DNA of 12,435 bases, from contig JBMOEW010000056.1 of assembly GCA_049314555.1 (NCBI GenBank), positions 1 through 12,435 of the forward strand, written 5' to 3'. The notes below the pieces were generated by a model. The model worked only from the letters and a program-made list of their open reading frames with translations, was not told the DNA's origin and did no database searches. Position numbers and translations under genes: made by a program. This DNA is from REEB509 sp049314555 (lineage in GTDB: Bacteria > Pseudomonadota > Alphaproteobacteria > Caulobacterales > Aquidulcibacteraceae). This document shows, one piece after another, positions 1-6,523 of the stretch. Position 1 is the stretch's first letter; every line of letters begins with the position of its first letter.

Positions 1-10
1 CTTGCTTTTT

Positions 11-91
11 GGCGCCTGCAACAGCGAGAGAAGTCCCCGGCTTCTGTTGCCAGGCGCCGGGGGGCCCCGCCTCAGGGTGCGAACCCAGAGG
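11..91 (-). other. 3' structured domain of the tmRNA coding piece
   Basis: Two hairpins follow the tag on the minus strand. The first pairs 70-78 with 83-91 (nine positions, one T-T mismatch) around a TCGC tetraloop. The second pairs 44-58 with 11-24 with one bulged base. The loop of the second carries CCGGGG, complementary to a CCCCGG just before the stem, so a pseudoknot is possible. I read these as tmRNA pseudoknot-domain helices. The stem is followed on the minus strand by A residues rather than T residues, so it is not an intrinsic terminator. Confidence 0.55.
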
Positions 92-118
92 ACTTAAAGT
101 GGGAGTTCCTCGCACTGC

Positions 119-160
119 TTACGCAGCGAGAGCATAACCCTCAGCGTTGTTGTCATTGGC
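119..160 (-). other. ssrA: tmRNA tag reading frame (ANDNNAEGYALAA-stop)
   Basis: On the minus strand, TAGTT precedes a GCC resume codon (160-158). The frame then reads A-N-D-N-N-A-E-G-Y-A-L-A-A and stops at TAA (121-119). The ALAA end is the signal recognised by ClpXP/ClpAP-type proteases. The stop codon sits in the loop of a stem (CTCGC 109-113 with GCGAG 126-130, plus TGC/GCA), matching helix P5 of tmRNAs. Confidence 0.93.
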
Positions 161-240
161 AACTATGCTGTTTGGCCTGTAACGGGACCACCCGAGCAAA
201 AGCCTCGTCCTTCAACGTCCGTCGATCCTAATTCGGCCCC

Positions 241-268
241 ATACCCAACCCGCAATGATCGGGAGTGC
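241..268 (-). other. Intervening segment of permuted ssrA, removed during maturation
   Basis: These 28 nt separate the CCA end of the acceptor piece from the 5' G of the coding piece. They contain a small hairpin (CCCG 249-252 with CGGG 260-263) that would stack on the acceptor stem in the precursor. Excision is known for permuted tmRNAs, and the exact cut sites are inferred here. Confidence 0.75.
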
Positions 269-346
269 TGGTGGAGCCGGCGGGAATCGCACCCGCGTCC
301 GAGCCGCCTATCTCCGCGCGTTTATCGCCATAGTTCGAGTAAACCC
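269..346 (-). ncRNA. ssrA: tmRNA acceptor piece (3' tRNA-like half)
   Basis: This piece is transcribed first and ends with the T-arm and acceptor strand. The T-arm reads GCGGG-TGCGATT-CCCGC and is followed by the acceptor strand GGCTCC, discriminator A and encoded CCA at 271-269. In the mature molecule it is a separate RNA held to the coding piece by the acceptor stem and other helices. Its 5' end is estimated. Confidence 0.85.
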
Positions 347-356
347 GAACGATTCG

Positions 357-385
357 AATATATGCGCTTGCGCGGCTTTATGAAA
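357..385 (-). promoter_or_regulatory. Probable ssrA promoter
   Basis: On the minus strand TATATT (362-357) resembles a sigma-70 -10 box (5 of 6). A weak -35-like TTTCAT lies at 385-380 with a 17-bp spacer. Transcription would start about 350, just upstream of the acceptor piece. A GANTC site (GATTC, 351-355), the CcrM methylation sequence, lies at the expected start point. Confidence 0.45.
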
Positions 386-413
386 GACGTCAGCGACGGT
401 TGCGGAGGATCCC

Positions 414-1109
414 ATGTCAGCGATTACACTTTGGCAGTTCGAAGTCTCGCCTTTCTGCGACAAGATCAGGCGGATCTTGGCGGCCAAGCAGTTGGCCTAC
501 AGTATTGTGGAGGTCAGCATCGCTGATGCGATCGCTGGCAAGCACAAGCGTGTTTCTCCAACCGGGAAACTGCCGGCGTTGGAAATGGACGGCCGGGTGA
601 TCGTTGATTCCACTGAAATCGCTTACGCGCTTGAAGCAAAGGCCCCGCACCCGTCGCTGTTGCCAGACGATCCGCGCGAGCGCGCGATGATGCACGTGAT
701 CGAGGATTGGGCCGATGAAAGCCTGTACTTCTATGAAATCGCGATCCGTTGCGGCTTTCCGGAAAATGCAAAACAGCGGGGCAAAGATCTGACCCAGCAC
801 GACAAAGGGCCAATGAAGGGCGTGTTGGCCGCGATCGCGCCGGGCACGGTGATGGCGCAGGCGAAAGCGCAGGGCGTTGGGCGCAAGTCCAAGGATGACG
901 TGTTAGCCGAAACCGCCCGCCACCTAGATGCGTTGCAGGGGCTGCTGGGTTCGCGCGCGTGGCTCGTCGGCACGCGACTCAGTCTTGCCGACATCGCGGT
1001 GTTTGTGCAGGTGAACTGCTTTCGCCCAGACGCCAGCTGTGGGCCGATGATTACGGCTCGCCCGGAAGTGGATGCGTGGCTGAAGCGGGTGGAGGCGGCG
1101 ACCTCTTGA
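414..1109 (+). CDS. Glutathione S-transferase family protein
   Basis: This 231-residue cytosolic protein has the two-domain GST layout. The N-terminal thioredoxin fold (about 1-80) carries SPFCDKIRR at 12-20, where Ser12 or Cys15 sits at the catalytic position. It is followed by GKLPALE with the cis-proline Pro54 and by DSTEI with Asp65-Ser66 for the glutathione gamma-glutamyl group. The helical C-terminal domain contains LSLADIAV, the usual N-capping box and hydrophobic-staple helix. The ATG at 414 has GGAGG at 404-408. The substrate cannot be read from sequence: glutathione conjugation, thiol transfer or reductive dehalogenation are all possible. It is divergent from ssrA and 47 bp upstream of the TIR gene, so co-transcription with the latter is possible. 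Confidence 0.9.
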   Translation: MSAITLWQFEVSPFCDKIRRILAAKQLAYSIVEVSIADAIAGKHKRVSPTGKLPALEMDGRVIVDSTEIAYALEAKAPHPSLLPDDPRERAMMHVIEDWADESLYFYEIAIRCGFPENAKQRGKDLTQHDKGPMKGVLAAIAPGTVMAQAKAQGVGRKSKDDVLAETARHLDALQGLLGSRAWLVGTRLSLADIAVFVQVNCFRPDASCGPMITARPEVDAWLKRVEAATS

Positions 1110-1123
1110 TCGTGCCGCCGGTT

Positions 1124-1139
1124 CCTTGGTAAGCCAAGG
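1124..1139. other. Small hairpin between the GST and TIR genes
   Basis: CCTTGG-TAAG-CCAAGG is a perfect 6-bp stem with a 4-nt loop in the 47-bp gap. It lacks a T-tract, so it could be a weak attenuator or processing site rather than a terminator. Confidence 0.3.
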
Positions 1140-1156
1140 GGTGCGGGGGGCGTGAC

Positions 1157-2974
1157 GTGGCGGACATCTTCCTTTCCTATAAGTCGGAAGACCGCGCGCA
1201 AACCGGGGTTTTCGCCGCCGCATTGCAGGCGGAAGGCTTCACCGTTTGGTGGGATCCGGTTCTGCGTACTGGGGAAACCTATGACGAGACGATCGAACGG
1301 GAGTTGCGCGCCGCGCATGTGATCGTGGTGTTGTGGACACCCCGCTCGGTTGTGTCGCGGTGGGTGCGCGCAGAGGCAACGATTGCGGATCGGCGTGGGG
1401 CTTTGGCTCCGGTAATGCTGGAGCCGTGTGAGCGCCCGATTGCATTTGAGTTGGTGCAGACTGCCGATTTGATTGAGTGGAGCGGCAACAAGAGTGATCC
1501 GCGTTGGCGGGCGCTGGTGGACGAGTTGAAGCCGCGGGTTGCGCAGGCCCGGGGTCGCGCGCAGAGCCCGAATGCGGCACCCCCGCCTGACCCTTTGACT
1601 ATCGAGACGTTGTTCTGGTCCTCCATCAAGGACAGCGCGGACCGGGCGGATTTTGAAACCTATTTGCAGCGCTATCCCCATGGGCATTTTGCGGAGTTGG
1701 CGCAGAACCGTTTGGTGGGGTTGAAGGCGGTCGGCGCTGCCGCGAGCGAGCCTGCTCGCGTGCAGCCTTCACCACGTTCTCCGCCCGCCACGAAAAGCCC
1801 GGTTGTTTCTCCTGACCGCCCTGTGCGGTCTGGACACTTTGCGGCGATGGCCTTGGCCTGTTTTGCGATAGGGGGGTGCGCGAATGCAGTGTGGAGCTTT
1901 ATGTGGCTCTGGAAAAACGTTTTTGGCTTACCTGCAGCTGACACCGAAGGTTTTTATAATTTAGCTTTTTATGGCTTGCAGTTCTTTGGGGGCTTGATCG
2001 GTGTCTGGGCCAATAAGGCCACTGGGCAGACAAAGGGAACTCTTTTGTGGGCGGGCGGGTTCGTTGCCTTTGCGATGGGTTTTCAATCGATACTTTCTGG
2101 CAATCCTGCGCTCCTTGAGGCTTCTCTATCGCTTCTTGTTTACAGCCCCTTCTTGGTGATTGGTTTTATTGGGTTGTTTGCTATATCTCTCGGCGCGTTA
2201 TTCGTGAGCGTGATCTTCAGTGTTCTGAACTTGTTTCCAGATCGCCGGGTGATGATACCCGCTTCGGTTGCGCTGCTGATCGGAAATCTGTTTTTCTATC
2301 CAGCCTTGCTCGGACTTGAAGAGAGCTGGCCCGCGCTGGGCCAGTACACTGCCGTGGCCGCGGCGTTGATGGTCATTGCGTTGATTTGGATCGCTGCCTT
2401 GCGTTGGCCCGCGCCGCAGGGCCGCTCTGAGCCACCTTTGCCGTTTGGTGCACTGCTTGCGATCGTGTTTGGAACAACGGGTTTTTATGCCTGCACGATG
2501 ACCGTTCGCCCGGGCGCGCTGGAGCAGGGAAGCCATTTTGCGCTCGAGGTGGGGTTTTTGATCGGGATTGGTCTTGGGGGTGTTCTTGCCGCAGTGGTGA
2601 CAAAGGCTAATGTCCGTGGGCTTGCACTGCTTGCGGTTCTTCTTTCGGTGCTGTGTTGTGGACTGTTCGTTTTTGCCATTTCGCCCAGTGGGTATGCGGT
2701 TTTTGCGCCTTGGGCCGTCCTGAAGGTTGCTTCTGGGGCGGGGCTTTCGATCGTTTTGGCGTTGGCCTGGCGATCGGCCTCGGTCGCTGGCAAGCCGGTC
2801 GTGGTCTCGGTGTTTGTGACGTTGGCCCCCATTTTTTCAGCGATCGCTTTTTACGATCCGTTAAGAGTTGCGACGCCCGAGGCCTATGGCATGGCTGGCT
2901 TCTTGCTCGCCGCGTTCTTGATTGGCGGAGGGCTTTTGGCGATGCCGAAGACCTTCGGGCGCGAAACCGCTTGA
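1157..2974 (+). CDS. TIR-domain protein with a polytopic membrane domain
   Basis: Of 605 residues, 1-125 form a TIR (TIR_2-like) domain: ADIFLSYKSEDR at the start, WWDPVL with Trp31-Trp32-Asp33, and SRWVRAEA, where Glu73 matches the catalytic glutamate of NAD-cleaving TIRs. Residues 150-186 hold a short motif (LFWSSIKDS, then DFETYL and PHGHF) that I know from other proteobacterial TIR and caspase-like proteins. A Pro/Ala-rich linker (191-222) leads to about 12-13 predicted membrane helices from residue 226 to the C-terminus, ending at GGGLLAMP. The TIR would be cytoplasmic if the N-terminus is inside. The GTG start at 1157 begins exactly at the TIR fold; its only Shine-Dalgarno-like sequence is a G-run at 1145-1150. 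NADase activity or a role in phage defence or signalling is inferred. No partner gene of Thoeris or CBASS type is adjacent. Confidence 0.88.
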   Translation: MADIFLSYKSEDRAQTGVFAAALQAEGFTVWWDPVLRTGETYDETIERELRAAHVIVVLWTPRSVVSRWVRAEATIADRRGALAPVMLEPCERPIAFELVQTADLIEWSGNKSDPRWRALVDELKPRVAQARGRAQSPNAAPPPDPLTIETLFWSSIKDSADRADFETYLQRYPHGHFAELAQNRLVGLKAVGAAASEPARVQPSPRSPPATKSPVVSPDRPVRSGHFAAMALACFAIGGCANAVWSFMWLWKNVFGLPAADTEGFYNLAFYGLQFFGGLIGVWANKATGQTKGTLLWAGGFVAFAMGFQSILSGNPALLEASLSLLVYSPFLVIGFIGLFAISLGALFVSVIFSVLNLFPDRRVMIPASVALLIGNLFFYPALLGLEESWPALGQYTAVAAALMVIALIWIAALRWPAPQGRSEPPLPFGALLAIVFGTTGFYACTMTVRPGALEQGSHFALEVGFLIGIGLGGVLAAVVTKANVRGLALLAVLLSVLCCGLFVFAISPSGYAVFAPWAVLKVASGAGLSIVLALAWRSASVAGKPVVVSVFVTLAPIFSAIAFYDPLRVATPEAYGMAGFLLAAFLIGGGLLAMPKTFGRETA

Positions 2975-3009
2975 ACCGTCGAACCTCAACCCCGCGTCTC
3001 TCCACCTAG

Positions 3010-3046
3010 CCAAATTGGCGCACTGAATTTGGTCCGCGGCCAAATC
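3010..3046. promoter_or_regulatory. CCAAATT inverted repeat upstream of aqpZ
   Basis: CCAAATT (3010-3016) and AATTTGG (3026-3032) form a perfect 7-bp inverted repeat with a 9-bp spacer. A related GGCCAAATC follows at 3038-3046. It lies in the 114-bp gap after the TIR gene, 57 bp before the aqpZ start. It could be an operator for aqpZ or a weak terminator of the TIR gene. No bound factor can be named. Confidence 0.35.
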
Positions 3047-3076
3047 AGCGTAAAACTGTCTTCCCACAAATCAGTT

Positions 3077-3084
3077 GGGGAGGA
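3077..3084 (+). promoter_or_regulatory. Ribosome binding site fixing the aqpZ start
   Basis: GGGGAGGA lies 4 nt before the ATG at 3089. It favours this start over an in-frame TTG at 3029, which would add about 20 residues with no aquaporin similarity. Confidence 0.8.
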
Positions 3085-3088
3085 AGCC

Positions 3089-3793
3089 ATGAAGAAGCTG
3101 ATTGCCGAAATGATCGGTACGGCGACGTTGGTGTTTTTCGGGTGCGGATCGGTGATCCTCGCGGCGACCGGAACCTTTGATCAATTGGCAGTTTCGTTGG
3201 CCTTCGGTCTTGCGATCGTGGCGATGGCCTATGGCATCGGGCCGGTGTCTGGGTGCCATGTCAATCCGGCGGTGAGTTTTGGGGCTTTTGTGGCCGGGCG
3301 GCTCAATCTGAATGACATGATCGGTTACGTGTTGGCGCAATGCCTTGGGGCGATCCTTGGGGCGGCCGTGTTGTTTGTGATCGCGTCGGGCAATCCGGCG
3401 TTTGATCTTGCCACCAACGGGCTTGGCCAGAACGGCTACGGCGCGCTGGCGGCGGGCGGGTCCCCGGGCGATTATTCGCTGCAGGCGGGCTTCGTGTTTG
3501 AGGTGTTTGCGACGTTCTTGTTCCTGGTCGTTATCCTTGGGGTAACGCAGAAGGGCGCGCCGTCGCACTTGGCGGGGCTGGCGATCGGTTTGACGTTGGC
3601 GGTGATCCACATCGTGGGCATCCAGGTCACCGGCGTTTCGGTCAATCCGGCGCGCTCGCTGGGGCCTGCGATGTTTGTGGGCGGTGTGGCGGTGAGCCAG
3701 CTGTGGCTGTTCTTCCTTGCGCCGTTGATTGGGGCGGGGATTGCGGGATTGCTGTTTAAGCACCGCATCCTGTCTGCCGATAGCAGCGTTTGA
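3089..3793 (+). CDS. aqpZ: Aquaporin Z (water channel)
   Basis: A 234-residue inner-membrane channel of the MIP family for passive water flow. Both NPA half-helix motifs are present: HVNPAVSFG (Asn59-Pro60-Ala61) and SVNPARSLGPA (Asn186-Pro187-Ala188). The aromatic/arginine selectivity filter of a true water channel is visible as Phe39, His174 and Arg189, which argues against a glycerol facilitator. Six membrane segments are apparent and length is normal for AqpZ. The ATG at 3089 has a strong Shine-Dalgarno, and the protein then begins MKKLIAEMIGTATLVFFGCG, the classic first helix. It appears to be its own transcription unit, with a gap upstream and a strong hairpin just after the stop. Confidence 0.96.
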   Translation: MKKLIAEMIGTATLVFFGCGSVILAATGTFDQLAVSLAFGLAIVAMAYGIGPVSGCHVNPAVSFGAFVAGRLNLNDMIGYVLAQCLGAILGAAVLFVIASGNPAFDLATNGLGQNGYGALAAGGSPGDYSLQAGFVFEVFATFLFLVVILGVTQKGAPSHLAGLAIGLTLAVIHIVGIQVTGVSVNPARSLGPAMFVGGVAVSQLWLFFLAPLIGAGIAGLLFKHRILSADSSV

Positions 3794-3802
3794 TGGACAC
3801 CC

Positions 3803-3830
3803 CAGGGAGCAACGCTTGCGTTGCTCCCTG
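3803..3830 (+). terminator. Hairpin terminator after aqpZ
   Basis: CAGGGAGCAACG (3803-3814) and CGTTGCTCCCTG (3819-3830) form a perfect 12-bp stem with a CTTG loop, 10 bp after the aqpZ stop. The downstream tract is poor in T (CCTGGTTTGG), so termination may be imperfect. The stem is strong enough to isolate thyA. Confidence 0.75.
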
Positions 3831-3889
3831 CCTGGTTTGGGGCAAAGGGGGCGGGTGACGAATCTGGTGGAGTGGGGCAAACTGGCGTC

Positions 3890-4732
3890 ATGACCATTGC
3901 CATGAAACGGGATGCACCGGACGCTGTAGGCGCTGACCATGCCTACCTTGCATTGCTGCAAGACATTTTGGACACCGGCGTTGATCGGGGCGACCGCACC
4001 GGCACCGGCACGCGCAGCGTGTTTGGGCGGCAGATGCGGTTTGACCTCAGTGCCGGGTTTCCTCTGCTGACCACGAAGAAGCTGCACCTCAAGTCGATCA
4101 TCTTGGAGCTGTTGTGGTTCTTGCGCGGCGATACGAACGTGCGTTGGTTGCAGGAACGCGGCGTTTCGATCTGGGATGAATGGGCCGACCCGGCAACGGG
4201 CGAACTGGGGCCGGTGTATGGCAAGCAGTGGCGCAGTTGGGCCGCGCCGAACGGGCAGTCGATCGATCAGATCGCTGTGTTGCTTGAGGGGCTAAAGCGC
4301 GCGCCGGAAAGCCGGCGGCATATCGTGTCGGCGTGGAACCCGGCGGATGTCGACGACATGGCTTTGCCGCCCTGCCATTGCCTGTTTCAGTTCTACGTGG
4401 CGGAGGGGCGGTTGAGCTGCCAGCTCTATCAGCGCTCGGCCGATGTGTTTTTGGGGGTGCCGTTCAACATCGCGTCTTATGCCCTGTTGACGATGATGAT
4501 CGCTCAGGTGAGCGGCTTGAAGTCTGGCGATTTCGTGCACACGCTTGGCGATGCGCATCTGTATCACAACCATTTCGACCAAGCCCGCGAGCAGCTTTCG
4601 CGCACGCCCTTTGCCGGGCCACGGATGCAGCTTAACGCAGACGTAACTGACCTGTTTGCGTTCCGGTATGAAGACTTCACGTTGGAGGCCTATCAGGCCC
4701 ACAAGGCGATCAAAGCGCCGATCGCGGTGTGA
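3890..4732 (+). CDS. thyA: Thymidylate synthase
   Basis: ThyA methylates dUMP to dTMP using 5,10-methylenetetrahydrofolate and releases dihydrofolate. Hallmarks are RGDRTGTGT (Arg36, phosphate binding), FPLLTTKK, ESRRHIVSAWNP (Arg142-Arg143 from the partner subunit), PPCHC with nucleophile Cys162, RSADVFLGVPFN with Asp185 and Asn193, and DAHLYHNH with His223 and Tyr225. The 280-residue length slightly exceeds the 264 of E. coli because of an N-terminal extension. Start choice is uncertain. An upstream in-frame start at 3821 falls inside the aqpZ terminator stem and is excluded. ATG 3890 has a weak GTGGGG about 13 nt upstream, and ATG 3902 is an alternative. The stop overlaps the folA start. 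Confidence 0.96.
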   Translation: MTIAMKRDAPDAVGADHAYLALLQDILDTGVDRGDRTGTGTRSVFGRQMRFDLSAGFPLLTTKKLHLKSIILELLWFLRGDTNVRWLQERGVSIWDEWADPATGELGPVYGKQWRSWAAPNGQSIDQIAVLLEGLKRAPESRRHIVSAWNPADVDDMALPPCHCLFQFYVAEGRLSCQLYQRSADVFLGVPFNIASYALLTMMIAQVSGLKSGDFVHTLGDAHLYHNHFDQAREQLSRTPFAGPRMQLNADVTDLFAFRYEDFTLEAYQAHKAIKAPIAV

Positions 4733-5241
4733 GCCAGCCTCGCCTCACTCTGATCGCGGCGCGCGGCGCCAACGGGTGTATCGGCGCTGCCGGGGCGCTG
4801 CCTTGGCGGCTGGCCAGCGACCTTAAGCATTTCAAGGCCGTTACCTTTGGCAAGCCGGTCCTGATGGGCCGCAAGACCTGGGACAGCATAGGCAAGCCCT
4901 TGCCGGGGCGGGCCAATCTGGTGTTGACGCGGGATCTGGGCTTTCGGGCCGAGGGGGGCTTTGTCTATACCGACCTTACCGCCATGCTTGCGGCCGGGCG
5001 GGCGATGGCGATCGCGGGCGGTGCTGAAGACGTGTGCATCATTGGCGGGGCCACGCTTTATCAAGCTACTTTACCGCTGTGTGACCGGCTGATCTTGACC
5101 GAAGTGGATTTGAGCCCGGTTGGCGACGCTTTCTTTCCACATTTTGAGGCAAAGTTGTTTCAGGAAACATCGCGCGTCGTCATTGAGGCCGGGCCAAAGG
5201 ACGAGGCCGCGATGGTGATCCGGGTGCTGGATCGGGCTTGA
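4729..5241 (+). CDS. folA: Dihydrofolate reductase
   Basis: FolA reduces dihydrofolate to tetrahydrofolate with NADPH, recycling the folate oxidised by ThyA. In 170 residues the family signature is complete: NGCIGAAGALPWRLASDLKHF with the catalytic acid Asp31, VLMGRKTW (47-51 region, NADPH contact), PLPGR (57-61), IIGGATLY (Gly106-Gly107) and LTEVD (Thr124). The GTG start at 4729 overlaps the thyA stop as GTGA, which suggests translational coupling. No other start would keep the N-terminal beta strand. Trimethoprim is the family's classic inhibitor, and nothing in the sequence indicates resistance. Confidence 0.96.
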   Translation: MSQPRLTLIAARGANGCIGAAGALPWRLASDLKHFKAVTFGKPVLMGRKTWDSIGKPLPGRANLVLTRDLGFRAEGGFVYTDLTAMLAAGRAMAIAGGAEDVCIIGGATLYQATLPLCDRLILTEVDLSPVGDAFFPHFEAKLFQETSRVVIEAGPKDEAAMVIRVLDRA

Positions 5242-5277
5242 GGGCTTTGTTCGATCCCGATTTGGGAGCGGTCTTTG

Positions 5278-6483
5278 ATGGGCAGAGGGGCGTTGGCTGG
5301 GCTATTGGCGGCGCTCGTGATTGGCGGGGCCACAGCTGGGGCGTTCGTGCTTGAAGGTCCGATGGACCGCCCGTGGCCTGCGGTGGAAGACGTGGACCTG
5401 GCCGCGCGTTGGGACTATAACGCCGATCCCAGCGCCGATGGGGGCGCGCCTGGCCTTGGCGGCGGGATCGAGATTTCCCTCGACGATAGCCTTTGCACCG
5501 AGCTTACCTTTCTCGACCATCCGCCCTGCGCGGCCATCAAGGCTGCGGTGATGGCTGCGGCCAATCGCTGGGGCGAGGGCCATCCGATCTTGCGCTTTGT
5601 GGACGTCAGCGATCGCATTGCTGTGGCACCCCAAGGCAGCTTTGCGGCCAGCGATGGTCAGGGGGCGGAGGTTGATGTGTTCGCCGCCTCGCCGGCGCAG
5701 TTCGGCCCGTTTCGCGCGCGGGGCGTGGCGGCGATGACGGTTTATTATTTCGACACGGAGCGTCGGCCGCGGCTGACCAACACGTTTATGGCGGATCGTT
5801 CGCTCGGCACCCTGACCGCTGCCGATGTGCGGCTGTCAACCAGCGCTTGCTATTACATCGATGAGGCGGATCGTCGGTTTGGGTGTGCGCATTTTCCCTC
5901 GCTGATGATGCATGAATTTGCCCACGTGATTGGCGTGGACCACCCGGACGAAACGCCCGATCGCAACCTGGACACCGACGACAACCCGGCCAACGCCATG
6001 CCGGTCAATTGTGAGGTGCCGCGTCAGGGGCTGCAGGTGTCGCTGCGGTTTGAGCCGGCGGCCACCAGCGTGGGGCAATTGTGGGGGGCAAACGCCTGGC
6101 GGCGCGGGTTGACGTTTGACGATGTGGCGGCGCGCGATGCGCTTTATCCGCATTGCGGGATTACCCTTGTGGAGCGCGGTACGGGCGAGCGCTGGGGGGC
6201 GTTTGCGCGGTCTGACGATGGGGCGACCATGAGCGTGATTGGGGCCGCGAGCGAAGGCGATGCTCGCGCGCGGATCAACGCGGCGTGTGCGCGGCGGGGC
6301 GAGCCGTGCGCCACGCTGGCCGCGTTTACGGCCTGTTTTGCCTACGCTGAAGGGGCGTCCGGCGCGGGGGCTGGGGCTACTGGTCCTGCCATTCCCCAGG
6401 CGCAGGCCCGCGCCCTTGCGATGTGCGGGCAAGAGGGCGACCAGGCCTGCCGGGTGCGAGAGGCCTTTTGCGCTTTTGAATGA
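5278..6483 (+). CDS. Secreted metzincin (matrixin-like) protease with C-terminal DUF4189-like domain
   Basis: A 401-residue protein with a hydrophobic N-terminus (about 2-22), either a signal peptide or a signal anchor. The catalytic motif HEFAHVIGVDH (212-222) fits HExxHxxGxxH: zinc ligands His212, His216 and His222, general base Glu213. NANAM-type context puts a Met-turn at Met241. Residues 278-291 (LTFDDVAARDALYP) close the protease domain as in matrixins. From about 304 to the end, WGAFARSDDG and a spaced Cys pattern (Cys337, 344, 353, 383, 391, 398) resemble DUF4189, an extracytoplasmic disulphide-rich domain. Many cysteines support export. ATG 5278 has GGGAG at 5264-5268. It begins 36 bp after folA, so it may share the folate transcript, though no functional link is apparent. 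Substrate unknown. Confidence 0.85.
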   Translation: MGRGALAGLLAALVIGGATAGAFVLEGPMDRPWPAVEDVDLAARWDYNADPSADGGAPGLGGGIEISLDDSLCTELTFLDHPPCAAIKAAVMAAANRWGEGHPILRFVDVSDRIAVAPQGSFAASDGQGAEVDVFAASPAQFGPFRARGVAAMTVYYFDTERRPRLTNTFMADRSLGTLTAADVRLSTSACYYIDEADRRFGCAHFPSLMMHEFAHVIGVDHPDETPDRNLDTDDNPANAMPVNCEVPRQGLQVSLRFEPAATSVGQLWGANAWRRGLTFDDVAARDALYPHCGITLVERGTGERWGAFARSDDGATMSVIGAASEGDARARINAACARRGEPCATLAAFTACFAYAEGASGAGAGATGPAIPQAQARALAMCGQEGDQACRVREAFCAFE

Positions 6484-6512
6484 AGGCCTACAACACGCCA
6501 ACACAATCTGTT

Positions 6513-6517
6513 GGAGG
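6513..6517 (+). promoter_or_regulatory. Ribosome binding site fixing the SMP-30-like start
   Basis: GGAGG lies 6 nt before ATG 6524. The open frame extends back to 6239, but that part overlaps the protease gene in another frame and reads as Arg/Pro-rich shadow, so 6524 is the start. Confidence 0.8.
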
Positions 6518-6523
6518 CGCGTG

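Larger units (their letters stand above)
1..346 (-). ncRNA. ssrA: Transfer-messenger RNA gene, circularly permuted two-piece form
   Basis: tmRNA rescues stalled ribosomes: it is charged with alanine, enters the empty A site and adds a degradation tag. Read on the minus strand, a tRNA-like 3' half ending in an encoded CCA (269) comes first, then a 28-nt intervening segment, then a 5' half starting GGGGCCGAAT at 240 with the tag frame. That swapped order is the alphaproteobacterial permuted form. The 5' GGGGCCG pairs with CGGCTCC before ACCA to make a 7-bp acceptor stem with a G3-U70 wobble, the alanine identity element. Hairpins flank and follow the tag frame. The 5' boundary near 346 is estimated from the promoter and family size. 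The 3' end is not resolved and may lie at or just beyond the window edge. Identification is secure. Confidence 0.95.

Noticed and set aside
11..58. Intrinsic terminator from the stem near the window start
   Set aside because: Neither strand has a T-run after the stem: the minus strand has A residues and the plus strand G residues. It fits better as a tmRNA helix.
269..346. Ordinary tRNA-Ala on the minus strand
   Set aside because: There is a T-arm and CCA but no D or anticodon arm upstream. The matching 5' strand lies downstream with a tag frame, which identifies permuted tmRNA.
731..1687. 318-codon minus-strand open frame across the GST and TIR genes
   Set aside because: Arg/Pro-rich, spans two well-supported plus-strand genes and matches no family. 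It is a GC-rich antisense shadow.
3071..4087. 338-codon minus-strand open frame over aqpZ and thyA
   Set aside because: Antisense to a clear aquaporin and to thyA, with a His/Arg/Gln-rich composition typical of shadows.
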